Positions 39,791-51,700 of a DNA stretch of 54,478 nucleotides are shown here, piece after piece (within the stretch, counting starts at the first letter, position 1; the number at the start of each line of letters is the position of its first letter). Source of the stretch: Chloroflexota bacterium (GTDB lineage Bacteria; Chloroflexota; Anaerolineae; Anaerolineales; Villigracilaceae); contig JACRBH010000179.1 in NCBI GenBank assembly GCA_016234535.1, forward strand, positions 1-54,478. Direction: 5' to 3'. The notes below the pieces were generated by a model. That model saw only the letters and a list, made by a program, of their open reading frames with translations, was not told where the DNA came from and did no database searches. The translations under genes were made by a program, and so were the position numbers.

Positions 39791-39900
39791 GCCTCCCCAT
39801 TTGGGGAGGTTGGAGGGGTTGGGTTTGCTGTTGAGCGTGATCAATGTCAGGGTACAGACGGTGTAGTTGGTAGATCAACTGCCGAAGTTGAAGTTTAAGT
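39791..39900 (+). repeat. Hairpin plus decayed 3' end of a Type ISP gene (copy 4)
   Basis: Same order as copy 2: GCCTCCCC / GGGGAGG hairpin, GTTGGAGGGGT, then GTTTGCTGTTGAGCGTGAT and the Type ISP end, here with stop codons in the frame. With copy 2 it forms a direct repeat of about 110 bp flanking the 3.75-kb segment 36041-39790. Confidence 0.85.
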
Positions 39901-39903
39901 AAA

Positions 39904-39983
39904 AGACCTGACAGGTTTCCATGATACGATTTTCGACCTGAATCTCTATCCGCAAATGGGTTATGATAAAACCTGTCAGGTCT
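39904..39983. repeat. Palindrome D, copy 2 (arms separated)
   Basis: AGACCTGACAGGTTT (39904-39918) and its exact complement (39969-39983) enclose 50 bases. The arms match the hairpin after the HU-like gene (30592-30619). It begins right at the end of the last Type ISP remnant. Confidence 0.75.
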
Positions 39984-40042
39984 GAGCATTATTTATAAAT
40001 AGTTGTTGAATGGTATTAACGGTAGATGGAAAGGGTTCCCAA

Positions 40043-40201
40043 ATGCGAATAAACAGAAACGAGATCGTTTTTTATGTCAGCGCTGGAATTGTCACCTTTA
40101 TCAATATGATGGCTGTTCCGTCAGGCTATGTAATTTTTACTCTCATCCCGTCCTTGCTCATCCTATGGTGGCTTGGGTACAAACTATTCCCCACCCCCTA
40201 A
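40043..40201 (+). CDS. Small two-helix membrane protein
   Basis: A predicted 52-residue protein (MRINRNEIVFYVSAGIVTFI ...) with two hydrophobic segments, about residues 8-24 and 27-46, and a short polar end. An in-frame ATG at 40010 would add 11 residues. The later one follows a purine-rich AAAGGG at acceptable distance. I do not recognise it. It lies 37 bases before the cyclase gene of the lasso-peptide locus, and its 3' end overlaps an upstream in-frame extension of that gene. It may be a small accessory or immunity-type membrane protein, or not a real gene. Confidence 0.4.
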   Translation: MRINRNEIVFYVSAGIVTFINMMAVPSGYVIFTLIPSLLILWWLGYKLFPTP

Positions 40202-40238
40202 GAAAGACAAAAAAAGACTAAAATCACAGCCGATTGAA

Positions 40239-42101
40239 ATGAGCGCCTTCGCTGTGGTTTACGAACGATCCAATACACCCGTGCAGCCCGGTGTATTGGA
40301 TCGCGTCATGAATCGGCTCAGTCATCGCGGCCCTGATGGAAGCGATGTGCTTCGGTCAGGTCAGGCCGAAATGGGGCATTGGCATTTCTGGACCACCCCT
40401 GAAGAAGCGGGGGAACGGCAACCCCTGAGTTTGGCGGGGCTGCCCTTCAAGATCGTTTTGGATGGCAGGCTGGATAATCGTTCAGACTTGATCTCGAAGT
40501 TGAATCTCAACCTGATAGATGCAAGCGCTCTTTCCGATGCCGCCTTGATATTACATGCCTATGACCGCTGGGGCGCAGATTGTGTCGAGCATTTCATCGG
40601 CGAGTTTGCTTTCGTGATTCTCGATGAGCGGCGCGCCGAATTATTCTGCGCCCGTGACGCTCTCGGTGATCGCAGCTTATATTATTCACTCAAGGGAACG
40701 CGGCTCGTAATCGCCTCTGAACCCTGGGCTGTGGCCGGAGCAGATGGCTGTGCGGAAGAGTTGAATGAAAAAGCGGTCTCGCATTATTTCGCATTGAAAG
40801 CCAATGAAAGCGGCGAAACCTTGTTCAAAAATGTTTACGAGCTGCTTCCCGCTCATACGATGGTAGTCCATGCCTCGGGGATGGATCAAAAAAAATATTG
40901 GCAGCCAGACCCGTCAGTTCGATTGCGCGGCAAGTCAGATAACGAATATGCCGAAGGCTTCCGCGCCTTGCTGGAGGAAAGCATACGCTGCCGCTTGCGC
41001 TCCATATCCCAGCCCGCCATTTTGATGAGCGGCGGACTCGACTCCACCTCCGTGGCTTGTTTGGTTTCGCAAATGTTCGCGCCGAAGACTCTCACCACGG
41101 TCTCGTATGTGTTCGATGAATTGACGGATTGCGACGAGAGACCTTACATCAAAACGATTCAGAACCGTTTTGATATCCACTCGATCCAAATTCCCTGCGA
41201 TGATCTTTGGCCGTACAAAAATTTACAGGATTATCCCCGCTGCCCCAACCAGCCGGATGGTAATACCTATCGCATGGTAATGGAACGCACCTATCAACGC
41301 GCGCAGCAGGCAGGTTTGCAGGTTCTATTGACCGGCACTTACGGCGACGAACTTTATGATGGCGATGAAGATTGGCTGACTGATTTGATTCTTGAAGGAC
41401 GCCTGCGGGATGCCGCGCAGCAGATTGGTCTTCACCTGCGCTATGCGGGTCTTTATCGGACCTGGAAGTCTGGGTACTTGCGGCGAGCGGCAGTTCGCAC
41501 GCTGAAAACTGTCCCGGGCGGGAGGCAGCTCCTCGGTCAAATATTGAAGCGAAGGCGGGCTGCTCCGGCGTGGCTGACTCCTTTTTCTATATCCAACCTG
41601 CCTGTGGATAAGCCTCCACTTCATCCCGCTTTTGAGTTGAGAGGAAATGTATTGGGGACATGGACCGCCGAAGATTGCGTCATCGAAACTTACTACACGA
41701 GTCGTTATGGACTGGAGCTTCGGCATCCGTATCGTGACCGCCGCTTGATTGAGTATGTACTGGCGCTTCCGGCTCATCAACTTTATAACCACGGTCAATA
41801 TAAGCATGTACTGCGCACCGCCATGCGGGGAGTTTTGCCCGAAGCCATTCGCACGAGGAACAGGCCAACGACATTGTTAAGTTTATTTTCACGAGGTAAG
41901 GAACGTGAAAATAATGTTTTGCAGAATCATGTTCAAGACCCCGCTGCTGTCTGGCGCAAATATGTCCGCGCAGATTGGCTGATGGATCGCTGGAATCTTC
42001 CAGTCACCGTGGAGACCGATGGGGCTGAGACAGTTATCCCCTGGTTATGTGTGTCTTTTGCGTCCTGGCATTCATCTTTCAATCGCAGTGACATTAATTA
42101 A
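40239..42101 (+). CDS. Lasso-peptide cyclase (asparagine-synthetase-like, LasC type)
   Basis: A 620-residue member of the asparagine synthetase B fold. The C-terminal PP-loop domain has the AMP-forming motif LMSGGLDSTSVACL (near residue 263), used in lasso cyclases to adenylate the ring Asp/Glu of the core peptide. The N-terminal glutaminase-like domain is present (RLSHRGPDGSD, VLDGRLDNRSDL, GEFAFVILDE), but the catalytic Cys2 is replaced: the protein starts MSAF instead of MCGI. It therefore cannot release ammonia from glutamine, a feature of lasso cyclases. The upstream frame is open to 40173; MSAF is taken as the start by alignment with the family. The other lasso genes lie 10 kb downstream. 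Confidence 0.82.
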   Translation: MSAFAVVYERSNTPVQPGVLDRVMNRLSHRGPDGSDVLRSGQAEMGHWHFWTTPEEAGERQPLSLAGLPFKIVLDGRLDNRSDLISKLNLNLIDASALSDAALILHAYDRWGADCVEHFIGEFAFVILDERRAELFCARDALGDRSLYYSLKGTRLVIASEPWAVAGADGCAEELNEKAVSHYFALKANESGETLFKNVYELLPAHTMVVHASGMDQKKYWQPDPSVRLRGKSDNEYAEGFRALLEESIRCRLRSISQPAILMSGGLDSTSVACLVSQMFAPKTLTTVSYVFDELTDCDERPYIKTIQNRFDIHSIQIPCDDLWPYKNLQDYPRCPNQPDGNTYRMVMERTYQRAQQAGLQVLLTGTYGDELYDGDEDWLTDLILEGRLRDAAQQIGLHLRYAGLYRTWKSGYLRRAAVRTLKTVPGGRQLLGQILKRRRAAPAWLTPFSISNLPVDKPPLHPAFELRGNVLGTWTAEDCVIETYYTSRYGLELRHPYRDRRLIEYVLALPAHQLYNHGQYKHVLRTAMRGVLPEAIRTRNRPTTLLSLFSRGKERENNVLQNHVQDPAAVWRKYVRADWLMDRWNLPVTVETDGAETVIPWLCVSFASWHSSFNRSDIN

Positions 42102-42190
42102 CTCACCTTACGCGGTAACGCGAGAGGCTTCGCAGTCTCGCAAAATGGGCGACATAAATGTCGCGCTACAGGCGGACTGCGTAAGGTGAG
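42101..42190. repeat. Dispersed repeat family B, copy 2
   Basis: Ends CTCACCTTACGC / GCGTAAGGTGAG, flanked outside by TAATTA on both sides. The inner hairpin here reads GCGAGAGGCTTCGCAGTCTCGC, so the hairpin varies between copies while the ends are conserved. It starts at the cyclase stop codon. Confidence 0.85.
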
Positions 42191-42205
42191 TAATTAACTT
42201 CCTGC

Positions 42206-42338
42206 CATGTCTTTGCGAGCCGCCGCTCTTGGTTTCTGGCGGCGAAGCAATCTCCGTATCAGCGAGGGGATTGCTCACCTGCACTGGCGTGCGGCGCAAG
42301 TGTCGGGCGAAGAGCAAGAGCACCCTCGCAAAGACATG
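42206..42338. repeat. Dispersed repeat family A, copy 3 (longer form)
   Basis: A 133-bp element with ends CATGTCTTTGCGAG / CTCGCAAAGACATG and inner GGCGAAGCAATCTCC / GGGGATTGCTCACC. It is larger and more diverged than the copies at 3083 and 14397, with an extra GC-rich hairpin. It lies 15 bases after repeat B copy 2. Confidence 0.78.
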
Positions 42339-42660
42339 GTTCAGCGGTGGGCGTGGGAAATTATATTTTTACGAACCCTAAAGCCTGCATTCCGCTCCAC
42401 CTGAAATCAGCGGCAGGACTTTTGATTGGCGGTAATTTTCCCTTTAAAACGGTAGGCCAATATCTTTCTCAAAGATCTCTGTGCGCTCTTCGGCTTGTTA
42501 TGCAGGGGTCTGGTTAAGAAATATTGTCTTAACATTCTGAACAGGGGGGAGTCTCGTTTCCCAACTTTCACCAACTTTTTACTTCATCTTCCTAACTGAA
42601 TTCGAAAAGGAATGGGGCAAAATAGGGATGATGGAAACCCAAGCTAAAGTATATTAATAA
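42339..42660. other. Gene-free stretch before the giant gene
   Basis: About 320 bases between repeat A copy 3 and repeat B copy 3. No open frame with a ribosome site and no further repeat is seen. The AT-rich end (AAGTATATTAATAA) may hold a promoter for the giant gene. Confidence 0.4.
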
Positions 42661-42745
42661 CTCACCTTACGCGGTAACGCGAGATTTATCTCGCAAAATG
42701 GGCGACATAAATGTCGCGCTACAGGCTGGACTGCGTAACGTCAGT
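42661..42745. repeat. Dispersed repeat family B, copy 3
   Basis: Almost identical inside to copy 1 (ACGCGAGATTTATCTCGC, GGGCGACATAAATGTCGC), but the right end reads GCGTAACGTCAGTTAA instead of GCGTAAGGTGAG, so the terminal pairing is broken. It lies 51 bases before the start of the giant gene. Confidence 0.85.
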
Positions 42746-42795
42746 TAATAAATTTTGTGGATGTGGCTGGGGACTTCACTGGTGGAGGATTGGTT

Positions 42796-45700
42796 ATGAA
42801 ATCTATTTCATTACGGACTTTTGTTTTCAAAAGGGCCTGGACTTTTTTTCTTATCTTATTAGTGGTTACACCGCTTACCCTGGCTCAAACGCCAACGGCG
42901 GTTTCTGCTGATAAGGCCGGGGTGTGTGGTACGCCGGGTTATGATGGGCCGGCCGCTACGCTCAGCGGGGTGGTTAATTCATATTATCCGGGAACTGGAA
43001 ACCCTGTGGCAGGCGCAACTTCGATCCCTGTGGGAACTGCACGCACCGGCGGCGGGGCCGCCATTGCGGCAGGCGACTTGTTATTGGTCGTCCAGATGCA
43101 AGGCGCAGATATTGACGCCAGCAACGATCAACGCTATGGAAGTGGTGTTGGTACAGCTGCTGTAGTAGGCAACACTGTGCCTTACACAACAGGTGAACCA
43201 CAATATGCGGGCGGCAATGTCGCGGCAAATTATTCTGCCGGACTTTATGAATATGTGGTTGCCACGGGCCCGGTTTCGGCGGGGTCGGTCCCGATTTCAA
43301 GCAGCCTGGTAAACAGCTATTTTTATTCCAATAATACCGGTGGCGCTTCGCAGGGACAACGCCGGTATCAGGTTGTTCGTATCCCGCAGTATTCGAGCGC
43401 GACGCTCAATGGTACTGTGACCGCATTGCGCTGGGATGGAAGTACAGGCGGTATTGTTGCTTTTGATGTTGCGGGTGAATTGAATTGGAATGGATATACT
43501 GTGGATGTCAGCGCGCTTGGCTTCCGCGGTGGCGGTGGCCGGCAGTTGGCGGGAGGCGCGGGGGCAAATACAGATTACCGAACCCTCTCAACCGTCAATG
43601 CAAATGGAGCCAAAGGCGAAGGGTATGCCGGCACTCCGCGTTATCTTAACGATAATGGGGCCTTATTAAATAATACTGTTGAGGGGTATCCAAGCGGAAG
43701 CTTTGGCCGTGGAGCGGCAGGCAATGGCGGCGGCGGAAGTACAGATGGCAACCCTGCGAATAACGATCAAAACAGCGGTGGCGGCGGTGGCGGTAATGGT
43801 GGTTATGGCGGCATGGGCGGAAATGCTTGGAGTTCAGGTTTGGTCAGAGGTGGATTTGGAGGTGCGCCTTTTGGCGGCTCTGCTCCACGCTTGATTCTTG
43901 GCGGCGGCGGCGGGGCTGGCACCACCAATAATGGTACGGGAAGTCCGGGCGCAGGATTTGCCAGTAGTGGTGCGGCAGGCGGCGGTGTGGTTATGATCCG
44001 CGCCGGCACTATTATCGGTGCGGGTACTATTAATGCAAATGGTGCGACTGCAAATCAAACCGTTCTTAATGATGGCGGCGGCGGCGGCGGAGCCGGGGGG
44101 AGTGTTGTCGTCATCGCAAAAGATGGCTCTGGCAGCGTTGGTACATTAACAGTCACCGCAGTTGGCGGAAATGGCGGCCTGGCCTGGCCTGCTCAAACGG
44201 CTGCGATCGATCGTCATGGTCCGGGCGGCGGTGGCGGCGGCGGTTTTGTTTACACTTCAGGAGCAGTAACAGGATCATCAAGTGTTGCCGGAGGATCGAA
44301 CGGCACAACCATCAACCCTCCGCAGGCTTTCGGGGCTACACCGGGCGGCGCTGGCGTGCTTGTTACCAATGTCACTCCTGCCAGTATCCCGGATTCCATT
44401 TCAGGCGCAAATTGTGTGCCGGTCTCTCTTAATACAACAAAGTCAACCTCCACACCTTCTGTGCCGGCAGGCAGTACAGCGACTTATACAATTACAGTCA
44501 GTAATGCAGTTGGGGCGGGAGGAGCCTCCGGCGTGAGTATTTCGGATGACCTGCCTACCGGATTTGAGTACGTTTCAACGAACTCCATCGCATTGTCCGG
44601 CTCGGCTGCGCGAACTGCAACTTCCAACCCACCTGTTGGAACGGTGACGCCAGCCTGGGGAACATTTATGATCCCGGGAGGGGGATCGGTACAAATCATA
44701 TTTACAGTGAATGTGATTGACGGGACGCCTCTGGGAACCTATCAGAACCCGGCAACAGCTACATTTGCAGATCCAGTTCGGACAGGGGCCGCAACGTTGA
44801 CATCCAGTTACGATCCCGTCAGCAGTTCTGCTGAAGATGTGACTGTGACTGCTGGCCCGCCTGCAATCGCCAAATCGTTCTCACCTGACCCGATATTGGC
44901 CGGTGGAACATCGGTCTTGACCTTCACGATCACCAATCCCAATAGCGGGACGGCGCTTAGCGGTGTAGCCTTCTCAGATTCTTTACCTGCTGCTCCCAGC
45001 CAGATGACCGTTGCGTCTCCGACTGGCGTAACGATCAGCGGATGCGGTACGCCTACCTTCGCTCCGTCTGTCGGTGCAAGTTCGCTTTCCTTCAGCGGCG
45101 GGACCATCGCAGCGGGTGGGACATGTGTGGTAACAGTTAATGTCACTGCCTCTACGGCTGGAACTTATAACAATACCAGCGGCGCAGTATCCTCAACAGA
45201 GGGCGGCACCGGCAACACAAGCTCCGCTTCTTTAACACTGAATACTGCTCCTACTGGTTGTCTTCCCAACCAAACCCTGGTGACTTGGAATTTTGACGCT
45301 CTTGCTCTTGGGACAAATACCGCTCCAGCGTATGCGAGCAAAGCAGGTGATGTGCTTGCTGGTACAACAGTAGCCGCTGCCGGCTCGGGGCTGGCAACAT
45401 CAACTATTGCCGCCAATGGAAACAGCAATCCAAATAACTGGGAATCACTGTCTGATTTTCAAGCGCCAATTCCAGCCAATTCCTATTTTGAGTTCACCGT
45501 TGATGCAACCAAGTACACAGGGTTGGGGATGTCATTCGCAATGCGAAGAATTAACACCAGCGGCCCGACAACGGTTAACGTTCAATATAGCGTCGATGGC
45601 GGTTCATTCGTAAGTTTCGCAACACACACAAATATTCCCAACGGAGCTTACGTTACAAATAACGAGGTATTTGGCACTGCGCTGGATAACAGTACATCCA

Positions 45701-48700
45701 ATATCAGAGTCAGACTCTATCCGTCTGGCGCAACGAACAACTCAAGGGTTGTCAGGCTCGATGATGTAACTTTCAGCGGCTGCCGCACGATCCAGCCGCC
45801 TTCCATGACCAAGGCGTTTTCACCCACCAGCATTCCAGAGGGTGGAGTATCCACGCTCACGTTCACCCTTAGCAACGCAAATACACTTACAGCGCTTACC
45901 GGCGCGGCTTTTTCCGATAACTACCCAACCAATGTGGTCAATGCTGCCACACCCGCTGTCAATAATTCCTGTGGTGGAACAGTTGCTGCGGCGGCTGGTG
46001 ACGGAGGGATTAGCCTGGTAGGCGGAACCATTCCTGCGAACGGGACCTGTGTAATTAGCGTAAATGTCACCTCAGCGACAGCTGGGACGTATGTCAATAC
46101 CAGCGGAAATGTAAGTTCGCTTTATGGAGGCACGGGAACCACGCCAGCCACATCCACATTGACAGTGACAGCCGTTGCCGATTTGGGTATCACCAAGACC
46201 GATGAGCGGCTGACCGTTGTATCTGGTCAACAAGTAACCTATACACTGGTCATCACCAACACAGGAACGATCACAGCCACAGGCGTGGAATTGAAGGATA
46301 CGATTTCCTCATATCTCACTTATGGCAGCAGTACCTGCGGCACTCCTTCCATTAACGGCTACGTCTACACATGGGGTTTGGCTGATATTGCAGCCGGCGC
46401 AAGTACAAGTTGTACCGTAACAGCGACGGTTGCTGGTTCATTGAGCGATGGCACTCAGATTGTTAATTACGCGCACATTTCCACCACAGCCTCCGAACCG
46501 AACATTACCAATAATGAAGTCTCGGATATTGATACGGTCCAGTCGACCATGGTGCCCGATTTGCAGGTGACCAAGACTCACAGCCATGCGACACCCCTGT
46601 TGGCTGGCGACACGATTACCTATACCATCGCGTATACGAATGCCGGACAGGCGGCTACAACGGGCACAGGTGTTGTGATCACAGATAACCTGCCATCTAA
46701 TGCTTCTTATGTTTCATCCGATCCTGCTGGAACACTGGTTGGGTCAACACTTACCTGGAATGTCGGAAACCTTGGGATTGGCGCGTCTGGCAGTATTGAG
46801 GTTGTCGTCACGGCAAATAGCAGTCTGTTGCCGGGCGCTGTAGTACTAAACCGCGTTAGTATCGCCAGCCCGGATGGAATTGATTACAACTTGATGGATA
46901 ACAGCGCCACAGATAGCGATGTAGTCGTGGCGCCGTATGTGGTGATCGAGAAGAGCGTAACGGGCGATTCATACGTCAGCGGTGTGCTTACCTACACCAT
47001 CCACTGGCAAAACATCAGCACTGCTGACGCAGCCAGTGTGATCATCACGGATGTCATCCCAGCCAATACAACGCTTGTGCCCGGAAGTATCTCCAGTCCT
47101 GGTTCAGAGGCCGGCAGCACCATCACTTGGAATCTGGGCACCGAAGTGCCCGGCGCCAGTGGAGATGTTTCCTTCCAGGTAACTATTGATAATGTAAATG
47201 CCGGAGGTGACTCTCAAACCGGGTCCACTCTCAGCGTCGAGGCCGGAGCCGGCAGTGTCACAGTGATAAGCAAGACCTCTGCCTACACTTCCCTGCCGTG
47301 GTGCGATTCGGTTTATAACCCCGACTGTCTAACCTACACCGGAATCTATCAGGGATCAGATAGTGTTGGAGCAACTGGTTGGAACGACAATCCGCGCGCC
47401 ACCGTATTTGACGACACTTCCTGGATGCAGCCTTATGAGGCCGACGCAGAAACCGCCTACTGGCTGAATGCCTCGGTACTCAGCGCTGAGTGGACTTCTG
47501 TCCACGACGGCCATCAATTGCCGGGTACGGTCGATGTTACCAATGGCAATGCAACAGTCACGGGAACCGGTACGAATTTTACTGGCGAACTGGCTGCGGG
47601 AAGGTTTGTAACCATCGGTGGCACGGACTATGAGATATTGACCATCTCGAGCGCCACTTCCATGACGCTTACTACAAACTATGCTGGGGCCACCGCCACT
47701 GGTTTGGATTACTACACTGATGGTGAAGTAGACCCCAATTACGCTTTCTACCGTCAGGCATTCTGTACGCCGCTTAACGCCAGTAATCTGGATAGCACCT
47801 TGAGCTTGTCCAGCGATGACACCTCTTTCATTTACCTCAACGGAGTCTCACTGGGGCAGCATACTGGCGCGGGCGCTTACACTACCTTTTCCGGTGCGGA
47901 CGGCATTCAACCTGGTATTAATATCCTTTCCGTACGACTCCAGAATAATACGCATGGCGGGCATTCAGCATTTGGCGGCGCCGATCACAGCGGTGTGCTC
48001 TTCAACCTGCAGGCCAGCTACAGCAGCCTGCGCCCATTTGCTTCCGCTCCCTCCATGATATTAGCCGGGCAGACTGTCACATTCACCATCGACGAAAATG
48101 CTTTGGGCGGCCGCACCCCTTACAATTACAAGGTTGATTTTGGCGATGGCACCTCAGCGAACTATCAACTTGGTTCAACATTCAACCACACCTACAACAC
48201 CTCTGGCGTATACAATGCCACAGTGACGGCGCGCGCTGAGGATGGATGTACCGGAACGGATCAGGTAACAATCAACGCACTGGAGACCGGCACGCCGGTG
48301 GACAGCCGCATTCTGGGGAACACCGCCAGTGTTTCCTACAGTAACTTGAACGATGTACCCTACAGCGGTCAGAGCGGCGCCGGTACCGAGATGGACATGG
48401 GCACACTGACTGGCGTTGTCTATAATGACACCGTCAGGAACGGTATTTTTGATGATGGCGAACTTGGGCTCAGCGGCGTAACGGTGACCTTGAGGAACAG
48501 CCTGGGCCAGATCGTCGCAAGCGTTCAGACCGATGTCAACGGTGTTTACAGTTTCTCAGGCCTGGCTTCGGGCACATATAGTGTGACCGAGACAGACCCG
48601 TCCGGGTACAACAGCACCGGCGATACAGAAGGCGCGAACGATAATGTGGTGGGTGGCATTGTCGTGGCGGCTGGCGTCACCACCAGTGACAATAATTTCT

Positions 48701-51700
48701 TCGACGCAGAAATCACAAACAACCCGACGATCAGCACCATAGCCAGCCCAACCACTGGTGAGACAGGCATCGCTGGAACATTTGGTGATACTGCCACTGT
48801 CAGCGGCGGCGATAACCCAACTGGTTCGGTCACCTTCACCCTTTATAGTGATTCGATCTGCACAACGGCTGTTTCAGGCATGAGCGGAAGCGGCGTCATC
48901 AGCGGCGGCGAGGCCAGTTGGTCCAGTAGTTGGACGCCTCCACTGGCCGGAACGTATTACTGGAAGGCCAGTTACCCGGGCGATATCAACAACAATCCCT
49001 ACACAACCGGCTGCCTGGATGCCAATGAACAGATTACCATTACCGATCCGCCAAGAAACTTTGGGCACCTGCCCTATCCAACTTACCCAAGCAACCTGCT
49101 TGGCGAAGACGGAGCCTGGAGTTTGACGGGCGATACCTATCTCGGCGACTCGGTCACAACCGCAACAGATGGCGTTAACGAAGCCGTCTACACTCCCAAA
49201 GCCTCGGATGATGGCGTCACCAATACCCCGGACGTTCTATGGGCAGTGGGCGCCAACGGCGGTTCAATGGATTTGATCATTACCTGCCCATCCGGCCCCT
49301 GCTACTTGAATGGGTGGATGGACTTTAATCAGAACGGTACCATCAACAATTACGGCGAGCAGATATTCACCAATCTGGCTGTATCGGCTGGAAATATAAC
49401 CCGCACCTTTGACATCCCATCCGGCACAGTATTTGACGGATCAAGAATCTACTCGCGCTTCCGCCTGACAACCCAGCCGATGACCGATCCCCAACCGAAT
49501 GGGGTGTCATTGAATGGCCCAACCGTTCTCGTCGGCGAGATCGAGGATATTTATTTCGAAGTCAGCGCCGACGGCACAACTACCCCTGTCACGCTTTCGT
49601 ACTTCAAGGCTGAACGTCAGGATGATCTTGTGAACTTCAACTGGTCAACCGCCACCGAGACTGGAAACATCGGATTCAATTTATATGCTATTGATGGAAA
49701 TGGGGCGCGCATCCGACTTAACCCGGGGCTGATTCCGTCCAACTCAGTTAACTCACTCGATCGGCAGGATTACACCTATGGTGCCGCGACCACAGGAGAC
49801 ATCTTCTATATCGAAGATATCAGCATCCTCAGAGATACCCGCCTGCACGGCCCCTTCACACTTGGCGAAGAATACGGCGCACAGGTGAATGAAGACAAAA
49901 TTGACTGGGCACTCATACAGGATCAACACAACCAGGCGCAGACAGATCACCAGAATTCGATATCCATTGATATGGCAATCCCTGCAATAGCGCTGGAAGC
50001 TGACCTTGAAAATGTGGCCGAAGAAAGCTCTGTAGAATCACAAGGAGATGACTCCGCTCTCACACCAGACATAGTGGCGCCAGATGAAGCTCAACCTGAT
50101 AACACGCTGGAAATTTCCCCCGAGCAATCTTTGGCTGAGCCGGGCGCATCTCGTTTCAATTTGATGCTGACGACTACTTTGAATTTGAAAGTTCGTCAAA
50201 GCGGGCTATATCGAGTGACATATGAAATGTTGCGGGACGCTGGATTGGAGTTGAGTCGGGTCGCCTCGAATCGGATCACGCTCACCAACCGCGGCAAGGA
50301 ACAGCCGATCTATATGCAAGCCGGGAACACATTCGGACCGGGCAGCTATCTTGAATTCTACGGACAGGCGCTCGACACGATCTACACCGACACCAACATC
50401 TACACTTTGCAGATCAGCCGCAAACCGATCGGGCGGATCCCGCTGGTCAACGACCAACCCGCCAAAGGGCAGACCCCGCCAAACGCATACAGTGAGACTC
50501 TGGTGGTGAACAACCAGCGCGCCTATGCCAACTACGCCCCCGGGCACGACGCCTGGTATGACACCGAAATGCTGGCTTTCACAACTCCCAAGAGCTGGAA
50601 CTTCCCATTCCAAATCAATGGGTTGGCGAATTCGTCAGCCTCAACCATGGAACTGAGCGTGTGGGGAGTGACCGACTGGCCGCAAGATTCCGACCATCAT
50701 TTGAAAGTCAGCGTGAACGGGATTGCGCTGGCGGATGAAATCTTTGACGGACTGGTCGAAAAGAAGTTGAGACTCAACCTGTCGGAAGGCGCATTGCACG
50801 AAGGCACGAATACCCTGCAATTGACCCTGCCCGGCGACAGCGGCGTGGAAGCGGAACTGATTGCATTGGATCAATTCAGTGTGACCTACCCGCGCGCATT
50901 CATCGCGCAGAATGGACGCTTGACCTTCACGGCAGCGGGTGATTCTTTCAGGGTCAGCAACCTGCCGAGCAGGGATGTGATCGTCTATCGCATGGACAAG
51001 AACGGCTTGGCGCGGTTTGAGAAAGTCCGAGTGCAGGCGAGTGGCGGCACATTCAGCGTGAGCTTTGCGGGTAGCTCCACCTCCGCAACCTACCTGGTGA
51101 CGACTGCGGAAGCCATGCATGTTCCGAGCTTTGAAGCGGTGCGTCAGCGGGTGAACCTGAATCGTCCAGCCGAATATTTGATCATTGCGCATCCCGATTT
51201 CATGGACGGTGTTCAGCCATTGGTGCAGGCGCATCAGGCGCAGGGCATGACCGTCAGCGTGGTGGATGTCACAGATTTGTATACCCAATACAGTCACGGG
51301 GTCTTTGACCCGCAAGCCATCCAGAAATACATTGCCTACGCGGTGAAGAACCTGGGCACACAATACGTTCTGCTGGTGGGGGGAGACACGTATGACTACC
51401 GCAACCATCTGGGAGTGAACAGCCTCAGTTTCATCCCATCGTTGTATGCGAAGACGGGAGCGATCGCGAACTTCGTACCGTCGGATGCGTTGTATGCAGA
51501 CCTGGATCAGGACAATGTGCCGGATGTGGCGATTGGGCGCTTCCCGGTGCGGAACGTGAATGAACTGAACCTGATGGTGAACAAGACGCTGGCGTATGGC
51601 GGGAAGGAATATGGGCAGACCTCGGTCTTTGCGTCCGACCGTCAGGATGGGGCGATCTCGTTCAAGGCGATCAGCGACGGATTGGCGAGCGGCCTGCCCA

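Noticed and set aside
41325..41807. A 160-codon minus-strand frame opposite the lasso cyclase gene
   Set aside because: No domain pattern and no ribosome site. The opposite strand carries conserved cyclase sequence.
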